A stretch of 64,000 nt of DNA from Gammaproteobacteria bacterium (lineage in GTDB: Bacteria > Pseudomonadota > Gammaproteobacteria > Ga0077536): the NCBI GenBank assembly GCA_016191285.1, contig JACPPA010000023.1, positions 1-64,000 of the forward strand, given 5' to 3'. This document shows positions 37,476 to 49,838 of this stretch, piece after piece. The stretch's first letter is position 1; the number at the start of each line of letters is the position of its first letter. Made by a program: the position numbers and the translations under genes. The notes below the pieces were generated by a model. The model saw only the letters and a list, made by a program, of their open reading frames with translations, did no database searches and had not been told where the DNA came from.

Positions 37476-38123
37476 TCAACCTGGCGCCGCTGATCCTCTG
37501 CTCGAGCGGGGGTGGCGCGCAGCACCCAACAAGCCAAGCATCCCTATTCCGAGCAGCCATCCGGCAGCGGGCAGCGGAACGGTTTGCAGCGGTAGGATCT
37601 GTGCCGTTGCGCCGGTATAAGTTACTGGGATCGGAACCTGAGTATTGGCAACAAAGTACCCATCCCATTTTATGCTATCGGCGAGCGATATTAGGGTGCT
37701 GCTCCCAGGCGCACCGCTGGCGGTGAAGGTCAATGTACCGATGACGGTATCGGTGGCGATTGAAAGACCGCTGAATTTGATAAATACGATCGAAAGCAGA
37801 CTGGGCGTTTGAACATCGAACGGACCGGTTGGCGTTCCAGGTGGTGGATTTGGTGTTTGTTTCGCGTCAAAATCCGTGTCACGCGAGGCGAGAGCGGGAC
37901 TGAAGGCAAAGCCCGCCAGTGTCAGTACGTTGGAATCCCATGAGTAATCGGTTCCCCCGCCAAGCACCGATTGGTTGCCGAAATTGGCGACGATATCGAA
38001 GGTCACCTGACCGCCCGAGACGACGAGCCTGCTGGCCGGCGCAAGATTAATGGAAGCTGCGTGGACAGTGGACACTCCCAGCGTGAGCGCGATCGCGACA
38101 GCGAAACTATTTAAACGATTCAT
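37476..38123 (-). CDS. Secreted cohesin-like domain protein with a VPLPA-CTERM sorting tail
   Basis: A 215-residue protein with a signal peptide (ends near STVHAAS). The single beta-rich domain is cohesin-like (VSGGQVTFDIVANFGN, TDYSWDSNVLTLAGF, IGTLTFTASGAPGSSTLI). The C-terminal tail is VPLPAAGWLLGIGMLGLLG followed by Arg-containing residues, a VPLPA-CTERM signal recognised by exosortase-type enzymes in many Gram-negatives. It is preceded by GAGGG. The predicted product is a surface- or matrix-anchored cohesin. A protein with dockerin repeats is encoded at 26122-30006; no exosortase gene is in the window. Confidence 0.75.
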   Translation of the reverse strand: MNRLNSFAVAIALTLGVSTVHAASINLAPASRLVVSGGQVTFDIVANFGNQSVLGGGTDYSWDSNVLTLAGFAFSPALASRDTDFDAKQTPNPPPGTPTGPFDVQTPSLLSIVFIKFSGLSIATDTVIGTLTFTASGAPGSSTLISLADSIKWDGYFVANTQVPIPVTYTGATAQILPLQTVPLPAAGWLLGIGMLGLLGAARHPRSSRGSAAPG

Positions 38124-38413
38124 TTGGTCATCCCTCAGATAATTTTTTTATCGACTAAAAACGTCGACTCCGGCTGCCTTAAACGGACGAAAATGCAGTG
38201 AGACGTTCAAAAATCCAGTCTTCTTCACCGGCGCTTGCTGGTTCGCCGACAGACCAATGCCCCGCGCCCCACAACACTCCTGGTGAAGGATAGCGAGGTG
38301 AGCATAATGAATTGTGTGACGAATGCACGAAGTTCTGTCGCAAAATGACGAAAAGTGCCGAAAATTACGGTTGATTAACTGCTCAATCTTTGGTCGCCGC
38401 CGGAATCCTCAAG

Positions 38414-39172
38414 TCAATGCCCCCGTGTTGCCGCGCGTTGTGGAAAAATAAAAATGCAGGCCACAATAAACACGAGAAGGACCGCCGAGGCTGTGAAGCG
38501 GCTGAGTGCCAGCCCGCCGGCATCGACAGGCTTGTCAAGAAAGTCACCGACCACCGCACCCAGCGGCCGCGTGAGAATAAAAGCCGCCCAGAAGAGCAGG
38601 GTGCGAGAAATCGCCGTCCAGTAATACGCTCCAACCACCAGTGCCAACAGCGCACTAAACACTATCGCCGCTCCAACATAGCCAAAACCGGCTGTATCCG
38701 CAGTCCAATCGCCGAGCGCGGTACCCAAGGTCTGGGAGAACATGATGGTGACCCAATAAAACATTTCCGCCGTTGGCGAAGTAACGGTTTCAACCGATAC
38801 CGAACCGAGGGCGCGATGCCACATGAATAAAGACCCCAACAGAAGGGCGAACAGCAGCGACGTACCACCCGCATAGCCGATCCCGAGAGACCGATCGGCG
38901 AAGTCGGCTAACGTCGTCCCCACCGTCGTGGTGGCGATAATCGTTATCCAATACAACAGGGGTTGGAATTGTTTCGCGGCGATCTGTGCGATGACCATCC
39001 CGACAAAGATGGCTGCAAAAATTCCGGTGCCAACGAGGTAGCCTAAATTCATCGACATCGAAACCGCATCGCCGCCGGTTTCTCCAAGCGTGGTGGCGGC
39101 GATCTTGACGATCCAGAAGATCAGCGTGACCGCGGGAACCTTGCTAAGATGCTGTTGTGTAGTAGTCTTCAC
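38414..39172 (-). CDS. COG4705-type integral membrane protein with four internal repeats
   Basis: A 252-residue membrane protein made of four tandem two-helix repeats. Each starts with a motif like FWIVKIAATTLGETGGD (also YWITIIATTTVGTTLAD, YWVTIMFSQTLGTALGD and FWAAFILTRPLGAVVGD). About eight transmembrane segments. The family is known only as a conserved membrane protein of unknown function. The start is a GTG and no clear Shine-Dalgarno sequence is visible. Confidence 0.8.
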   Translation of the reverse strand: MKTTTQQHLSKVPAVTLIFWIVKIAATTLGETGGDAVSMSMNLGYLVGTGIFAAIFVGMVIAQIAAKQFQPLLYWITIIATTTVGTTLADFADRSLGIGYAGGTSLLFALLLGSLFMWHRALGSVSVETVTSPTAEMFYWVTIMFSQTLGTALGDWTADTAGFGYVGAAIVFSALLALVVGAYYWTAISRTLLFWAAFILTRPLGAVVGDFLDKPVDAGGLALSRFTASAVLLVFIVACIFIFPQRAATRGH

Positions 39173-39191
39173 TTGATGATCTTTAGGAGGG

Positions 39192-39705
39192 CTAGTCCCC
39201 AGCGATGCCGTTCGCCGAGCACAAGAAGACCCATAGGATTAAGAAACAATTACGGATCAGCGTTTCACCGGGATGCTCGCACACGGTGTTCGAAACATCC
39301 ACGGCTTGATCCATCCGTGTGATGCACCAGATAAAAACGCCAGAATACCGTTACGTGATGCATGGTAACGTGATACACGTAGTCAAGCAGATCGAGCACC
39401 ACGAACATCAGACCGTACTTGATCAACGGATGCTCAGCATTAGGTAAGAGAAAAACGAGTCCCCAGTGCCAGTGTGTTGCCCATCTTGCTACGCACCCGC
39501 AGAGCAGCATCATCGCCACTTGAATCGGCAGCGCTGACACAATGAAGAGCGAGTTGAGCGCGGTATGTCGCCATTTGGCGGTGGTCGATTGCGACACTGC
39601 TACAGTCTCGGTCAGCCACAACGACGTGATGATCAAGGCGAACCAAGTCGTCTGGGTCGACGTCTGGTGCGCGAATAGACAGTGGGCAATGCGATTCAAG
39701 ATCAT
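39192..39705 (-). pseudogene. Sterol desaturase/fatty-acid hydroxylase family gene, frameshifted and truncated
   Basis: The N-terminal half is clear: transmembrane segments and the first His boxes (HVTMHHVTVFWRF, LVHHTD) of the integral-membrane di-iron family. A 4-bp tandem duplication (GGATGGAT on the minus strand, 39309-39316) then shifts the frame. Removing one copy restores HHTDQAVDVSNTV and REHPGETLIRN-like sequence. Even then the frame stops at 39192, well before the remaining His boxes of the family. The gene is therefore dead by two measures. The start at MILNRIAH is by similarity. Confidence 0.7.
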
Positions 39706-39943
39706 GCTTGCTCGGCTGCTCCGAGTCATCGCGGTCATAGCCATAGCTTCGTGACGCGTAATAGCCGCGACTGTAGACGCGGGCTTGCGGATAGGCGGGA
39801 TAGCCGTATTCGACCGGCGGCCGCTGGAAAGAATACATACTTCTTCCCAGCCGCCTTATGATGGCCGAAGCGAAGCAATTGTCAGCCTTGTTTGTAGTTC
39901 AGCAATTCACGCTCCAGAATGAAACTTCGCGCGGAGGTCGGCG

Positions 39944-42340
<2,397 letters not shown>

Positions 42341-42465
42341 GCGCCATTCGAACCATGCGTCTATTGCGACCCGAGGACAACGGCTTACTTTCGCGACCGC
42401 GTCCGACTTCGCGCGGGTTGCTTCATCCTTAGGTATGCGCGTCAAGCAACGATTCCGATCGGTTT

Positions 42466-43794
42466 CTAGTCGAGAGGTTGAATTCTGGCCAGGCAGGCGC
42501 GCACGCGCGCCGTGAGTTGCGGGATTGAAAACGGCTTGGTCACATAGTCCGTTACGCCGGCTTCGAAGCCGGCGCGGGTGCTCGGCTCGTCGGTCATGGC
42601 CGTCAGCATCAGTACCGGCAGGCGCTCGGTCTCGGGCTTAGCGCGAAGCGCCTTCATGACCGCCAATCCATCCATGTCGATCATCTTGTAATCCAGCACC
42701 AAGAGATCCGGCAGTTGCGCCGCAATGATCCGCAGCGCCTCCGCGCCGCTCGCCGCCTTGCTGACCGTGTACTGTTCTTCCTCGAGCGCACGCGCGACAA
42801 GGGCCAGCGTGTCCGGCTGATCGTCGACTATCAGGATGTGGAAGCGGTGCCACACGACGCTGGACCGGCCAGGGTCCGCTGCCACAAACGGCTTCAGGGT
42901 AGGGCGTGGTTCAAGAACAAATTCGCAGCCTTCGTAGGCGCAAAAGACATTGACTTCCGTTCCTTGTTGCGATGCCAGCGTGCGGGCCTTCCGTTCAATG
43001 TCGGCGACGAAATCGTCGTTGTGGCCCGGGTCATGGTGCGTAAGTGCGACTCGGCGCACGCCCGCCGCGGCGGCAATTTTCACCACATAGTCGTAGGTGC
43101 TGTGGCCCCAGGTCTTTTTTGTGCGGTACTCCTCAGGCGTGTACTGGGCGTCGTGGATCACGAGATCGGCGTCGGCCATGAACCTGGCGTGCCGGCGGTC
43201 TCCGTCATGGAGGATCGACTCTATGCGGCCCGGCTCGGCACCCGCGCGCCACAGTTCATCCGAGAACGGCTCATGGTCGACCAAGTACACCACGGCCACG
43301 TCGTCGGCTTCGACACGGAAACCCAACGTCACAGCCGGATGATTGAGATATTGCGTGGCGACCCGAGCCCCGCCGATGTCGTGGATCCCCTCACTCAAGT
43401 CATGGTAGGTGATGGCGGCCGGCAACTGGTTCAACTCGATGGGAAAGTAGGGGAACTCCATCTGACCGGCCAGCACTTCATGCAGCGAACCGCGGCTGCC
43501 TTTCGGGCCATAGATCGCGGCCGAATTTCCTTTGACAAAGGCCGGACTAAAGAACGGAAAGCCTTGTATGTGATCCCAATGCGTATGCCCCAGCAGAATG
43601 TTCACACTGATTGCACCCTTGCCTTGGGCCATCAATTTGGCCGCTAGCGGGTGCGCGCCAGTGCCACAGTCAAAAATCAGAAGGTCACCGCTGGCGGTGC
43701 AGAGCTCGACACACGACGTATTGCCGCCAAAGTGGTTGGTGCCCGGCCCGGGGGTGGCGATCGACCCGCGCGTTCCCCAGAAACGTACTTTCAT
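42466..43794 (-). CDS. Metallo-beta-lactamase-fold hydrolase fused to a response-regulator receiver
   Basis: A 442-residue protein. The N-terminal MBL fold (~1-300) has the metal motif HTHWDH at residues 70-75, further His residues near LNHPAV and ALTHHDPGH, and Asp in LVDHEP, so the active site looks intact. The C-terminal receiver (~318-440) starts ILIVDDQPD, with the phospho-Asp in LLVLDYKM and Lys in VTKPF. It is a receiver-controlled hydrolase of unknown substrate (cyclic nucleotides and phosphodiesters are typical of MBL relatives). It is convergent with the hybrid kinase gene, 125 bp apart. Confidence 0.88.
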   Translation of the reverse strand: MKVRFWGTRGSIATPGPGTNHFGGNTSCVELCTASGDLLIFDCGTGAHPLAAKLMAQGKGAISVNILLGHTHWDHIQGFPFFSPAFVKGNSAAIYGPKGSRGSLHEVLAGQMEFPYFPIELNQLPAAITYHDLSEGIHDIGGARVATQYLNHPAVTLGFRVEADDVAVVYLVDHEPFSDELWRAGAEPGRIESILHDGDRRHARFMADADLVIHDAQYTPEEYRTKKTWGHSTYDYVVKIAAAAGVRRVALTHHDPGHNDDFVADIERKARTLASQQGTEVNVFCAYEGCEFVLEPRPTLKPFVAADPGRSSVVWHRFHILIVDDQPDTLALVARALEEEQYTVSKAASGAEALRIIAAQLPDLLVLDYKMIDMDGLAVMKALRAKPETERLPVLMLTAMTDEPSTRAGFEAGVTDYVTKPFSIPQLTARVRACLARIQPLD

Positions 43795-44248
43795 GATTCG
43801 GTTGCTCCCGGTGCGCGGTGTCGGCGTAGGGGAAGGATAACCGCCCTTTCTCGCGTTATCGAGCGTCGCTGGTAGTGAATTCCGGGCGTCACCGCCGTAG
43901 CGGTGCTCAGCATTGGCAGCGCACCCGCCGCCGACTTCAGATCAGGGGAGCGGCGGAATAAATCACTCCACCCACTACGGCTGGCATCTGGCAGGCCATT
44001 GACCAGAAGACCGCCTTGGACAAGGACCTCGAAAGTGGCGCGTTGGATCAAGTGCATCGTCACGCTTTCGTCATTCACCGAGGAGCGCATGACGTTGACC
44101 CCGGCAGTCATTCCCAAAGCCGCCTAACGGTTAACAAAAATGGAGCGATTCGTTTGACACCGCCGAGCGCGTGATGGAAGGCGCAAGTAGATCACAGAAC
44201 GGAAAACCAGCTCGCGACCATAGGTGTTCCATGCGGTGGCGCGGGAAC
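43795..44248. other. Intergenic region
   Basis: No recognised gene. A minus-strand frame (43791-44117) is open but matches nothing known to me and overlaps the MBL-REC start; it is left unannotated. Confidence 0.35.
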
Positions 44249-44662
44249 TCACCGTCCGAAGTAGAAATACGGCCCGTGAGTGGGGGCGTAATAACGGCTG
44301 CCGTTTGGGTCGTAGTAGCCGTGATAGTCGCCGTGTTCGTCGTCCAGGTCACGGTGCAGTTCGTTGTGTTGCCGGTTCAACTGGTTGTCTTGCCACGCGT
44401 GCTCTCGGTCGATTTGCCGGTGCAAAAGCCAGTCGTCCCTGCGCGACATGTTGGGGTTGTCGTAATGCGCCCCGCGGTGCTCGTCGCTGAGTTCGTCGTG
44501 CACGTCATCGTGGCGGTTTTCCAAACCCCAGTGATCTTGGCTGTGTTCCCAACCGAGCCGATCATGCTCGTCGTCATGCTCATCATCGTGAGCCAAGGCC
44601 TGTCCCGCGATGCCTATCGACAGGGCCGCCGACACCAACAGTGTGCGCAGATAATTGGGCAT
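44249..44662 (-). CDS. Exported His/Asp-rich protein
   Basis: A 137-residue protein starting MPNYLRTLLVSAA, with a signal peptide ending at QALAHD. The mature part is extremely rich in His, Asp, Glu and Tyr (HDDEHDDEHDRLGWEH; ends GPYFYFGR). It is probably a periplasmic or secreted acidic protein; a metal-buffering role fits the composition but is not shown. The start is set by the signal peptide; the open frame extends 11 codons further. Confidence 0.6.
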   Translation of the reverse strand: MPNYLRTLLVSAALSIGIAGQALAHDDEHDDEHDRLGWEHSQDHWGLENRHDDVHDELSDEHRGAHYDNPNMSRRDDWLLHRQIDREHAWQDNQLNRQHNELHRDLDDEHGDYHGYYDPNGSRYYAPTHGPYFYFGR

Positions 44663-45144
44663 CAATCGTTCCCTACTTCGCTGGTCTGTGGACATTCCCT
44701 GTTCAACCGGGTGCGAGCACCCTATTCACGCCTCGAACATTAATCGATATCGACTGAATTAGCGCTGAACTCGCGCGCGAACAATTGGTGCAAGAACACC
44801 CAAGAGAGCGCGCCACAGCGGCCGGGCATGAATTGTGCCCTACGGCATCAGGTACCACGCGATGTTCTCCCTCGGGGTAGCGCTCATCGCGCCCATTTTT
44901 GCCGACGTTTTCCGAATGCAATTCCGCGACCCTCGAGTCATCCCGCCCGCCAGATTATTTATTCGTCGTTGATCACGCTTGCTGATCTGTTTCAGGATCG
45001 ATCGGCGATCACGAGCAGTCGCAAATCGGCGCGTGGATCGTCACGGAATTTCGCATCGATCCGTCCACGACGCATCGCCATGAGCAGCGCTTTATTGCGC
45101 CGGGAAGCGGGCGTTTAACAATCCTTCAGCAATAGTCGTGGCGC
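44663..45144. other. Intergenic region
   Basis: Nothing recognisable beyond short chance frames between the His/Asp-rich protein and the cupin gene. Confidence 0.35.
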
Positions 45145-45618
45145 TCAGCCTTTCAACTTACCGCTGACGAAGTCCTCGATGGTGGCGGTGACCAGCACCG
45201 CACCGCTGCTGTCCAGCACATCGAAGAGCTTGCCATCCACGGCTTGCACGCTGAAGAACACCACCGCGCCTTGCGACCCGCCGTATTCCATGTGGACGTC
45301 ACCACCCGGGTTGCGTGCGAAATGGCCGGGCTGGCGGATCTTGTGGATAGTTTCAGTGGGAGTGGTCTCGATGACGTGATGCTCGCCTTCTAACACCAGC
45401 AGGGTGGCGGCGCCGAGGTGACGGTGATAATGGCAGTAGGCATTCGGTTCCCACTTACTGAGGAAATCGATGCGGCCGATCTCGGGCTGCACGCCGAGCA
45501 CCGCCACCCAGTAATCGATGGGATAGTCGAAGCGGGGCGTGCCGAGAATACGCTGCCATTCGATGGCGTCGGTTTTGTAACCGGACGCGAACGTGGCGGG
45601 GGAAGTTGCGACGTTCAT
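45145..45618 (-). CDS. Cupin-domain protein
   Basis: A 157-residue single-cupin protein. Motif 1 supplies His ligands in CHYHRHLGAATLLVLEGEHH, and a second set lies near GGDVHMEYGG. It resembles ChrR-like or dihydroxyacetophenone-dioxygenase-type cupins that bind a divalent metal. Substrate unknown. No signal peptide. It is monocistronic as far as can be seen. Confidence 0.75.
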   Translation of the reverse strand: MNVATSPATFASGYKTDAIEWQRILGTPRFDYPIDYWVAVLGVQPEIGRIDFLSKWEPNAYCHYHRHLGAATLLVLEGEHHVIETTPTETIHKIRQPGHFARNPGGDVHMEYGGSQGAVVFFSVQAVDGKLFDVLDSSGAVLVTATIEDFVSGKLKG

Positions 45619-45987
45619 GCGATTTACCTCTTGCTGGTGGGGCTGTGATGGGATTGTCCACTACCCCGCATGAGCTATGCAATCCGAGTTCTGACTGGTG
45701 ACCGTTAGACCGCCCCAGCACGGGGTATGCGAGTAGTCAGCTGTTGATCAGGCTATTGGTACAACTCGGGGAACCGTCGATGGCACTGGCGATCCCCTGC
45801 AGCGAATTGAAAATCTCAGTTTCCTGGCCCGACGTCAGTGAAAACCAAAACGGTATTGAGTACTGAGCTTGTAAAGGAACTCCAGCGGAAAATTCGCCAG
45901 TCGCGAATGGCGCTTACAAAAGCTGAAATGCCGGGAAAGATGCGCAATCTTGGCCCTTCGTCATGCCGGCGCACGAGGCCGTGTAAG

Positions 45988-46232
45988 AACGCGATGGAGT
46001 TGTCGAACTGGTGTTGGGTGTACCGAGCGCGGCGCGGTTCTCACGCCGTCATCCCGGAATTCGCGCAACGAATATCCGGGATCCAGTCAGAGCAGGCGTC
46101 CGCGCACAGCGCGGACAGTATTTCTTCACTGGATTCCGGCGGTCGCCGGCATGACGGGTGCAGGGTTGTACGCTACGACGACAACTCCTATCGAGTTGTT
46201 ACACGGCCTCGTTCGCCGGAATCCAGTCAAAT
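45988..46232. repeat. Copy a of the ~200-bp dispersed repeat (46-61 kb family)
   Basis: It runs from CGATGGAGTTGTCGAACTGG through the CGTCATCCCGGAATTCGCG palindrome, GGGATCCAGTCAGA, a TCCGCGC..GCGCGGACA hairpin, CACTGGATTCCGG and CGCTACGACGACAACTC. Related copies lie at 55060, 56583, 58541, 60511 and 60732. Open frames that cross it (for example 45838-46374) are repeat artefacts. Confidence 0.75.
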
Positions 46233-46466
46233 AATGGATTCATTTTTCACTGGACATCGATGCGAATGTGTTGGAATCCACTCGCGGCGGCGCTGGATGC
46301 TTGACCTTTACTCCCTGCGGCCTTGGCGAAGCCCGAAGCCGATCCGCTATCGGCGAAACCAGAGTCGATGCTAGGCTTCGCGCCGAAGTTAAAGCCAGGT
46401 CCGTCGATAGCCGGCATGTACCCAGTGTCGAAACCCGCCGCACGCGGCGACGAGAAAGGAGCAACC

Positions 46467-46949
46467 ATGGAAGCCATCGAAATTCTGTTGGCGATCGAGG
46501 AGATTAAAAAGCTCAAGGCGAGCTATTTTCAACGGTTGGATTTCAAGGATTGGGCGGGATTGGCAGACCTCTTCACCGCCGACGCCAGCATTGACTATAG
46601 CGGACACGCGCGGGACTTGATCGAGCAACACGGGCGCAACGAGATCAAGCCTGCCCCTGAGGAGTGGGTATTCATTGGCGGGAAAGCCGCAGTGAATTTC
46701 CTCAGTCCGCTGCTCGCGGACGTAATCTCCGTTCATCATGGACACGACCCTCAGGTGACGGTGACAAGCCCTGCCTCGGCGATCGGATTTTGGTCGCTCT
46801 ATGACCGCTTGGAATTCAAGGACGAGGTCTATCACGGCTATGGCCATTACCAGGAGGCGTATCGGTTGGTAGACGGCCGGTGGCTGATCAGCGGCCTCGT
46901 ACTGACCAGGCATCGCAGCGTGTTGGCGCTGAAGCCGGCAGCCCGTTAA
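46467..46949 (+). CDS. SnoaL-like/NTF2-fold protein
   Basis: A 160-residue protein of the SnoaL_4-like polyketide cyclase/dehydratase superfamily: IEEIKKLKASYFQRLDFKDW, then LFTADASIDYSG, and YRLVDGRWLISGLVLTR. The start MEAIEILLAIEE follows a good AGGAG; the upstream open frame is low-complexity. Members are varied small-molecule enzymes or binding proteins, so no specific reaction is assigned. Confidence 0.75.
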   Translation: MEAIEILLAIEEIKKLKASYFQRLDFKDWAGLADLFTADASIDYSGHARDLIEQHGRNEIKPAPEEWVFIGGKAAVNFLSPLLADVISVHHGHDPQVTVTSPASAIGFWSLYDRLEFKDEVYHGYGHYQEAYRLVDGRWLISGLVLTRHRSVLALKPAAR

Positions 46950-46981
46950 GGAGATAAATAGAATTCAGCTCGTCAATTTTT

Positions 46982-49660
46982 TCAAATCCACTTTCGTCGC
47001 AACAGCCACATCTTCATCCCCTGTGTAAGCAGGGCGTAGCACACCAACGTCAGCGCCAGGAGCGGCCAGTAGCGCTGCGGTAGCGCGGAAAAGCCTAAGG
47101 TGCGACCGACCGGCGATATCGCAATCCCGACGCCGAGCGCCATGACGACGACGGTCATCACGATCACCGGCCACGAAGCACGGCTTTGCAGGAACGGAAT
47201 TTTGTTGGTACGAATAACATGAATGATGAGTGTTTGCGTCAACAGGCTCTCAACAAACCAGCCGGTCTGGAACACGCTCGCGCTATGGGCCGCGGCGGCC
47301 GGTGTCGCTATATCCCAGCAGTTAAAGACGTACAGCATGATGAAATAGGTCGTGTAATCGAAGATCGACGAGCACGGACCGATGAAGACGACGAAGCGCG
47401 TGAGTTCCTTGATGTCCCATTGGCGCGGGGCGGCGATTCGTTCGGGATCGACGGCGTCGGTCGGGATGGCAGTTTGGCCGATGTCGTAGAGCAGATTGTT
47501 GGTCAGGATCTGCACCGGCAGCATCGGTAGGAACGGGACGAAAACGCTGGCCCCCAGCACGCTGAACATATTGCCAAAGTTGCTGGATGCGCCCATGCGC
47601 ACGTACTTGATGATGTTTGAGAAGACTTTGCGCCCTTCAAGCACGCCTTCGTCCAGCACGAGTAGTGACTTCTCCAGCAAAATCATGTCGGCGGACTCTT
47701 TGGCGATGTCGACGGCGCTGTCCACGCTGATCCCCACATCCGCGGCATGGAGTGCGGGAGCGTCGTTGATGCCGTCGCCCATGAAGCCGACGGTGTGATT
47801 GCGAGATTGCAGCGCCCTGATGATCCGTTCCTTGTGGGCGGGCGAGACACGCGCGAACAGCGTTACCCGCTCGGCGGCGGCGGCGAGCTCAGCATCGTTT
47901 AATTTTTCGACCTCATCGCCCAGCAACACGAACTCGGTGGAAAGTCCGACCTCGTGGCAAATCTTCCGCGCCACCAGATCGTTATCTCCCGTCACCACCT
48001 TTATCGAAACGCCGTGCCCTTGCAAATCCTTAATCGCCGCAGTGGCCGTTTCTTTCGGCGGATCGAGGAACGCCACATAACCTTGCAAAATCAAACCGGA
48101 TTCATCGCTCTTGCCGTAAGGGGTCACGTCGCCAGCGACTGCGCCGCGCGGTGTGACGTCTTTGATGGCAATGGCCAACACACGGAAACCGTCGGCGCTC
48201 AACCGCTCGTATTCCCGTTTTAGATTTTCGATGTGTTCGTGATCCATCGGCAGCCGCGTGCCGTCCAACTCGAAATTCGCGCACTTGGGGAAGATTGCCT
48301 CCGGAGCGCCCTTGGCAATGAGGCGGTCCTTACCCTCGGGCGTACGCACCACCACCGACATAATGCGGCGCTGAAAATCGAAGGGGATCTCGTCAATCTT
48401 GGCGTAGTCGGGGAGATTGGCGTGCGCGTGAGTCTCGGTGTGCGCGAGCACCGCGCGATCGAGGACATTTTTAAGGCCCGTTTGAAAGTGGCTGTTGAGG
48501 TACGCCAGCGTGAGCACGCCGTCGTCCTCACGCAGCATGACATTGCAGTGGCGCTCTAGAATGACCTGATCCATCGTCAACGTACCGGTCTTATCGGTAC
48601 ACAGCACGTCCATCGCGCCCAGGTTCTGGATCGCGTTCAGGCGCTTGACGATAACCTTTCTGCGTCCCATCGCCACCGCGCCTTTGGACAAACACACGGT
48701 CACGATCATCGGCAACATTTCCGGGGTAAGGCCCACGGCCACCGCGATCGCGAAGAAGAAGGCTTGCCCCCAACTGCCCTTGGTCAGGCCGTTGATGACA
48801 AAGACCAACGGCACCATCACTAGCATGAAACGGAGCATGAGCCACGTGAAATCGGCGATGCCGCGCTCAAAGGCGGTCTCACTCGGTGGTTCCTGGATGG
48901 CCTCGGCCATGCCACCCAAGTACGTGTCCTTGCCGGTGGCGACAACCACCGCGCTGGCCGCGCCACTCTCCACACTGGTTCCCAGAAACGCGATGCTCGT
49001 GAGCGCGAGTGGCGCGGTGGAAGCGCCGGCGGCTTGTTGCTCGACCTCGGACTTCTCGACCGGGAAGCTTTCACCGGTGAGCGAGCCCTGGATGACGAAA
49101 AGATCCTTGGCTTGGACGATCCGCACATCGCCTGGGATCATGTTACCCGCGGCTAGTTGCACCACGTCGCCGGGGACGAGCCCGGCGATGGCGATCTCGG
49201 TCGATACGCCGTCGCGGACGACGGTCGCAGTCACCGAAATCAGGGCCTTCAGCTTGGCCGCAGCGTGGCTGGCCTTCGACTCCTGAAACAATTTCAAGCC
49301 GACGCTCAAGGCGATCATGCACACCATCATCGCGCCGGCCCGAAAATCGCGGGTCGCGAACGAAATCGTCGCGAGCACGGCGAGCAGAATCACTAACGGG
49401 TTGAGCACCGCGCGCCACAGCAGCGTCACGAGTCCCGGTTGTTGATCTTTCGCCAGCACATTAGGACCGTGCTGCGCCAGCCGTTTTGCTGCTTCGACGG
49501 CGGTCAGTCCCGCGTGGCGAGTGTTGAGCCGCGCGTAGACGTCCGTGGCAGCGAGCGCTGCCGACTCCACCAACACGGGTGACACTTGAATCGACGGATC
49601 TTTGTGCCGGTTGGCAACGAGCGCGCGCTTGGGCAGGACGGTGGATGGGATGTTAGTCAT
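46982..49660 (-). CDS. mgtA: Magnesium-translocating P-type ATPase MgtA
   Basis: An 892-residue P3B-type ATPase importing Mg2+. The N-terminal cation-ATPase domain, TGES actuator motif (LTGESFPVEK), phosphorylation motif DKTGTLT (~356), GDGINDAPAL hinge and the C-terminal transmembrane helices are all present. Length and architecture match MgtA. It is a single gene. The ~180 bp upstream to the next small gene could hold the Mg-sensing leader typical of mgtA, but no specific element was recognised. Confidence 0.9.
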   Translation of the reverse strand: MTNIPSTVLPKRALVANRHKDPSIQVSPVLVESAALAATDVYARLNTRHAGLTAVEAAKRLAQHGPNVLAKDQQPGLVTLLWRAVLNPLVILLAVLATISFATRDFRAGAMMVCMIALSVGLKLFQESKASHAAAKLKALISVTATVVRDGVSTEIAIAGLVPGDVVQLAAGNMIPGDVRIVQAKDLFVIQGSLTGESFPVEKSEVEQQAAGASTAPLALTSIAFLGTSVESGAASAVVVATGKDTYLGGMAEAIQEPPSETAFERGIADFTWLMLRFMLVMVPLVFVINGLTKGSWGQAFFFAIAVAVGLTPEMLPMIVTVCLSKGAVAMGRRKVIVKRLNAIQNLGAMDVLCTDKTGTLTMDQVILERHCNVMLREDDGVLTLAYLNSHFQTGLKNVLDRAVLAHTETHAHANLPDYAKIDEIPFDFQRRIMSVVVRTPEGKDRLIAKGAPEAIFPKCANFELDGTRLPMDHEHIENLKREYERLSADGFRVLAIAIKDVTPRGAVAGDVTPYGKSDESGLILQGYVAFLDPPKETATAAIKDLQGHGVSIKVVTGDNDLVARKICHEVGLSTEFVLLGDEVEKLNDAELAAAAERVTLFARVSPAHKERIIRALQSRNHTVGFMGDGINDAPALHAADVGISVDSAVDIAKESADMILLEKSLLVLDEGVLEGRKVFSNIIKYVRMGASSNFGNMFSVLGASVFVPFLPMLPVQILTNNLLYDIGQTAIPTDAVDPERIAAPRQWDIKELTRFVVFIGPCSSIFDYTTYFIMLYVFNCWDIATPAAAAHSASVFQTGWFVESLLTQTLIIHVIRTNKIPFLQSRASWPVIVMTVVVMALGVGIAISPVGRTLGFSALPQRYWPLLALTLVCYALLTQGMKMWLLRRKWI

Positions 49661-49838
49661 GGCGCGTCTTGGTTTCGAAATTACCGCTCAAGACGATGTT
49701 CTATAGGCCGCTGGCGACGCACCCTCGCTGCGCCACCCAACTATGCCGCCTAAACGAAGCGACTTAACACTAGGCGGAACGCCGATTACCGCTATATGAC
49801 TGTTATTCGGCTTAATAATAGAAGGCGATTCAGATAAC

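Noticed and set aside
45838-46374. 178-residue plus-strand open frame
   Set aside because: Most of it is the dispersed repeat read through in one frame; similar spurious frames occur in other copies (55032-55376, 60394-60791).
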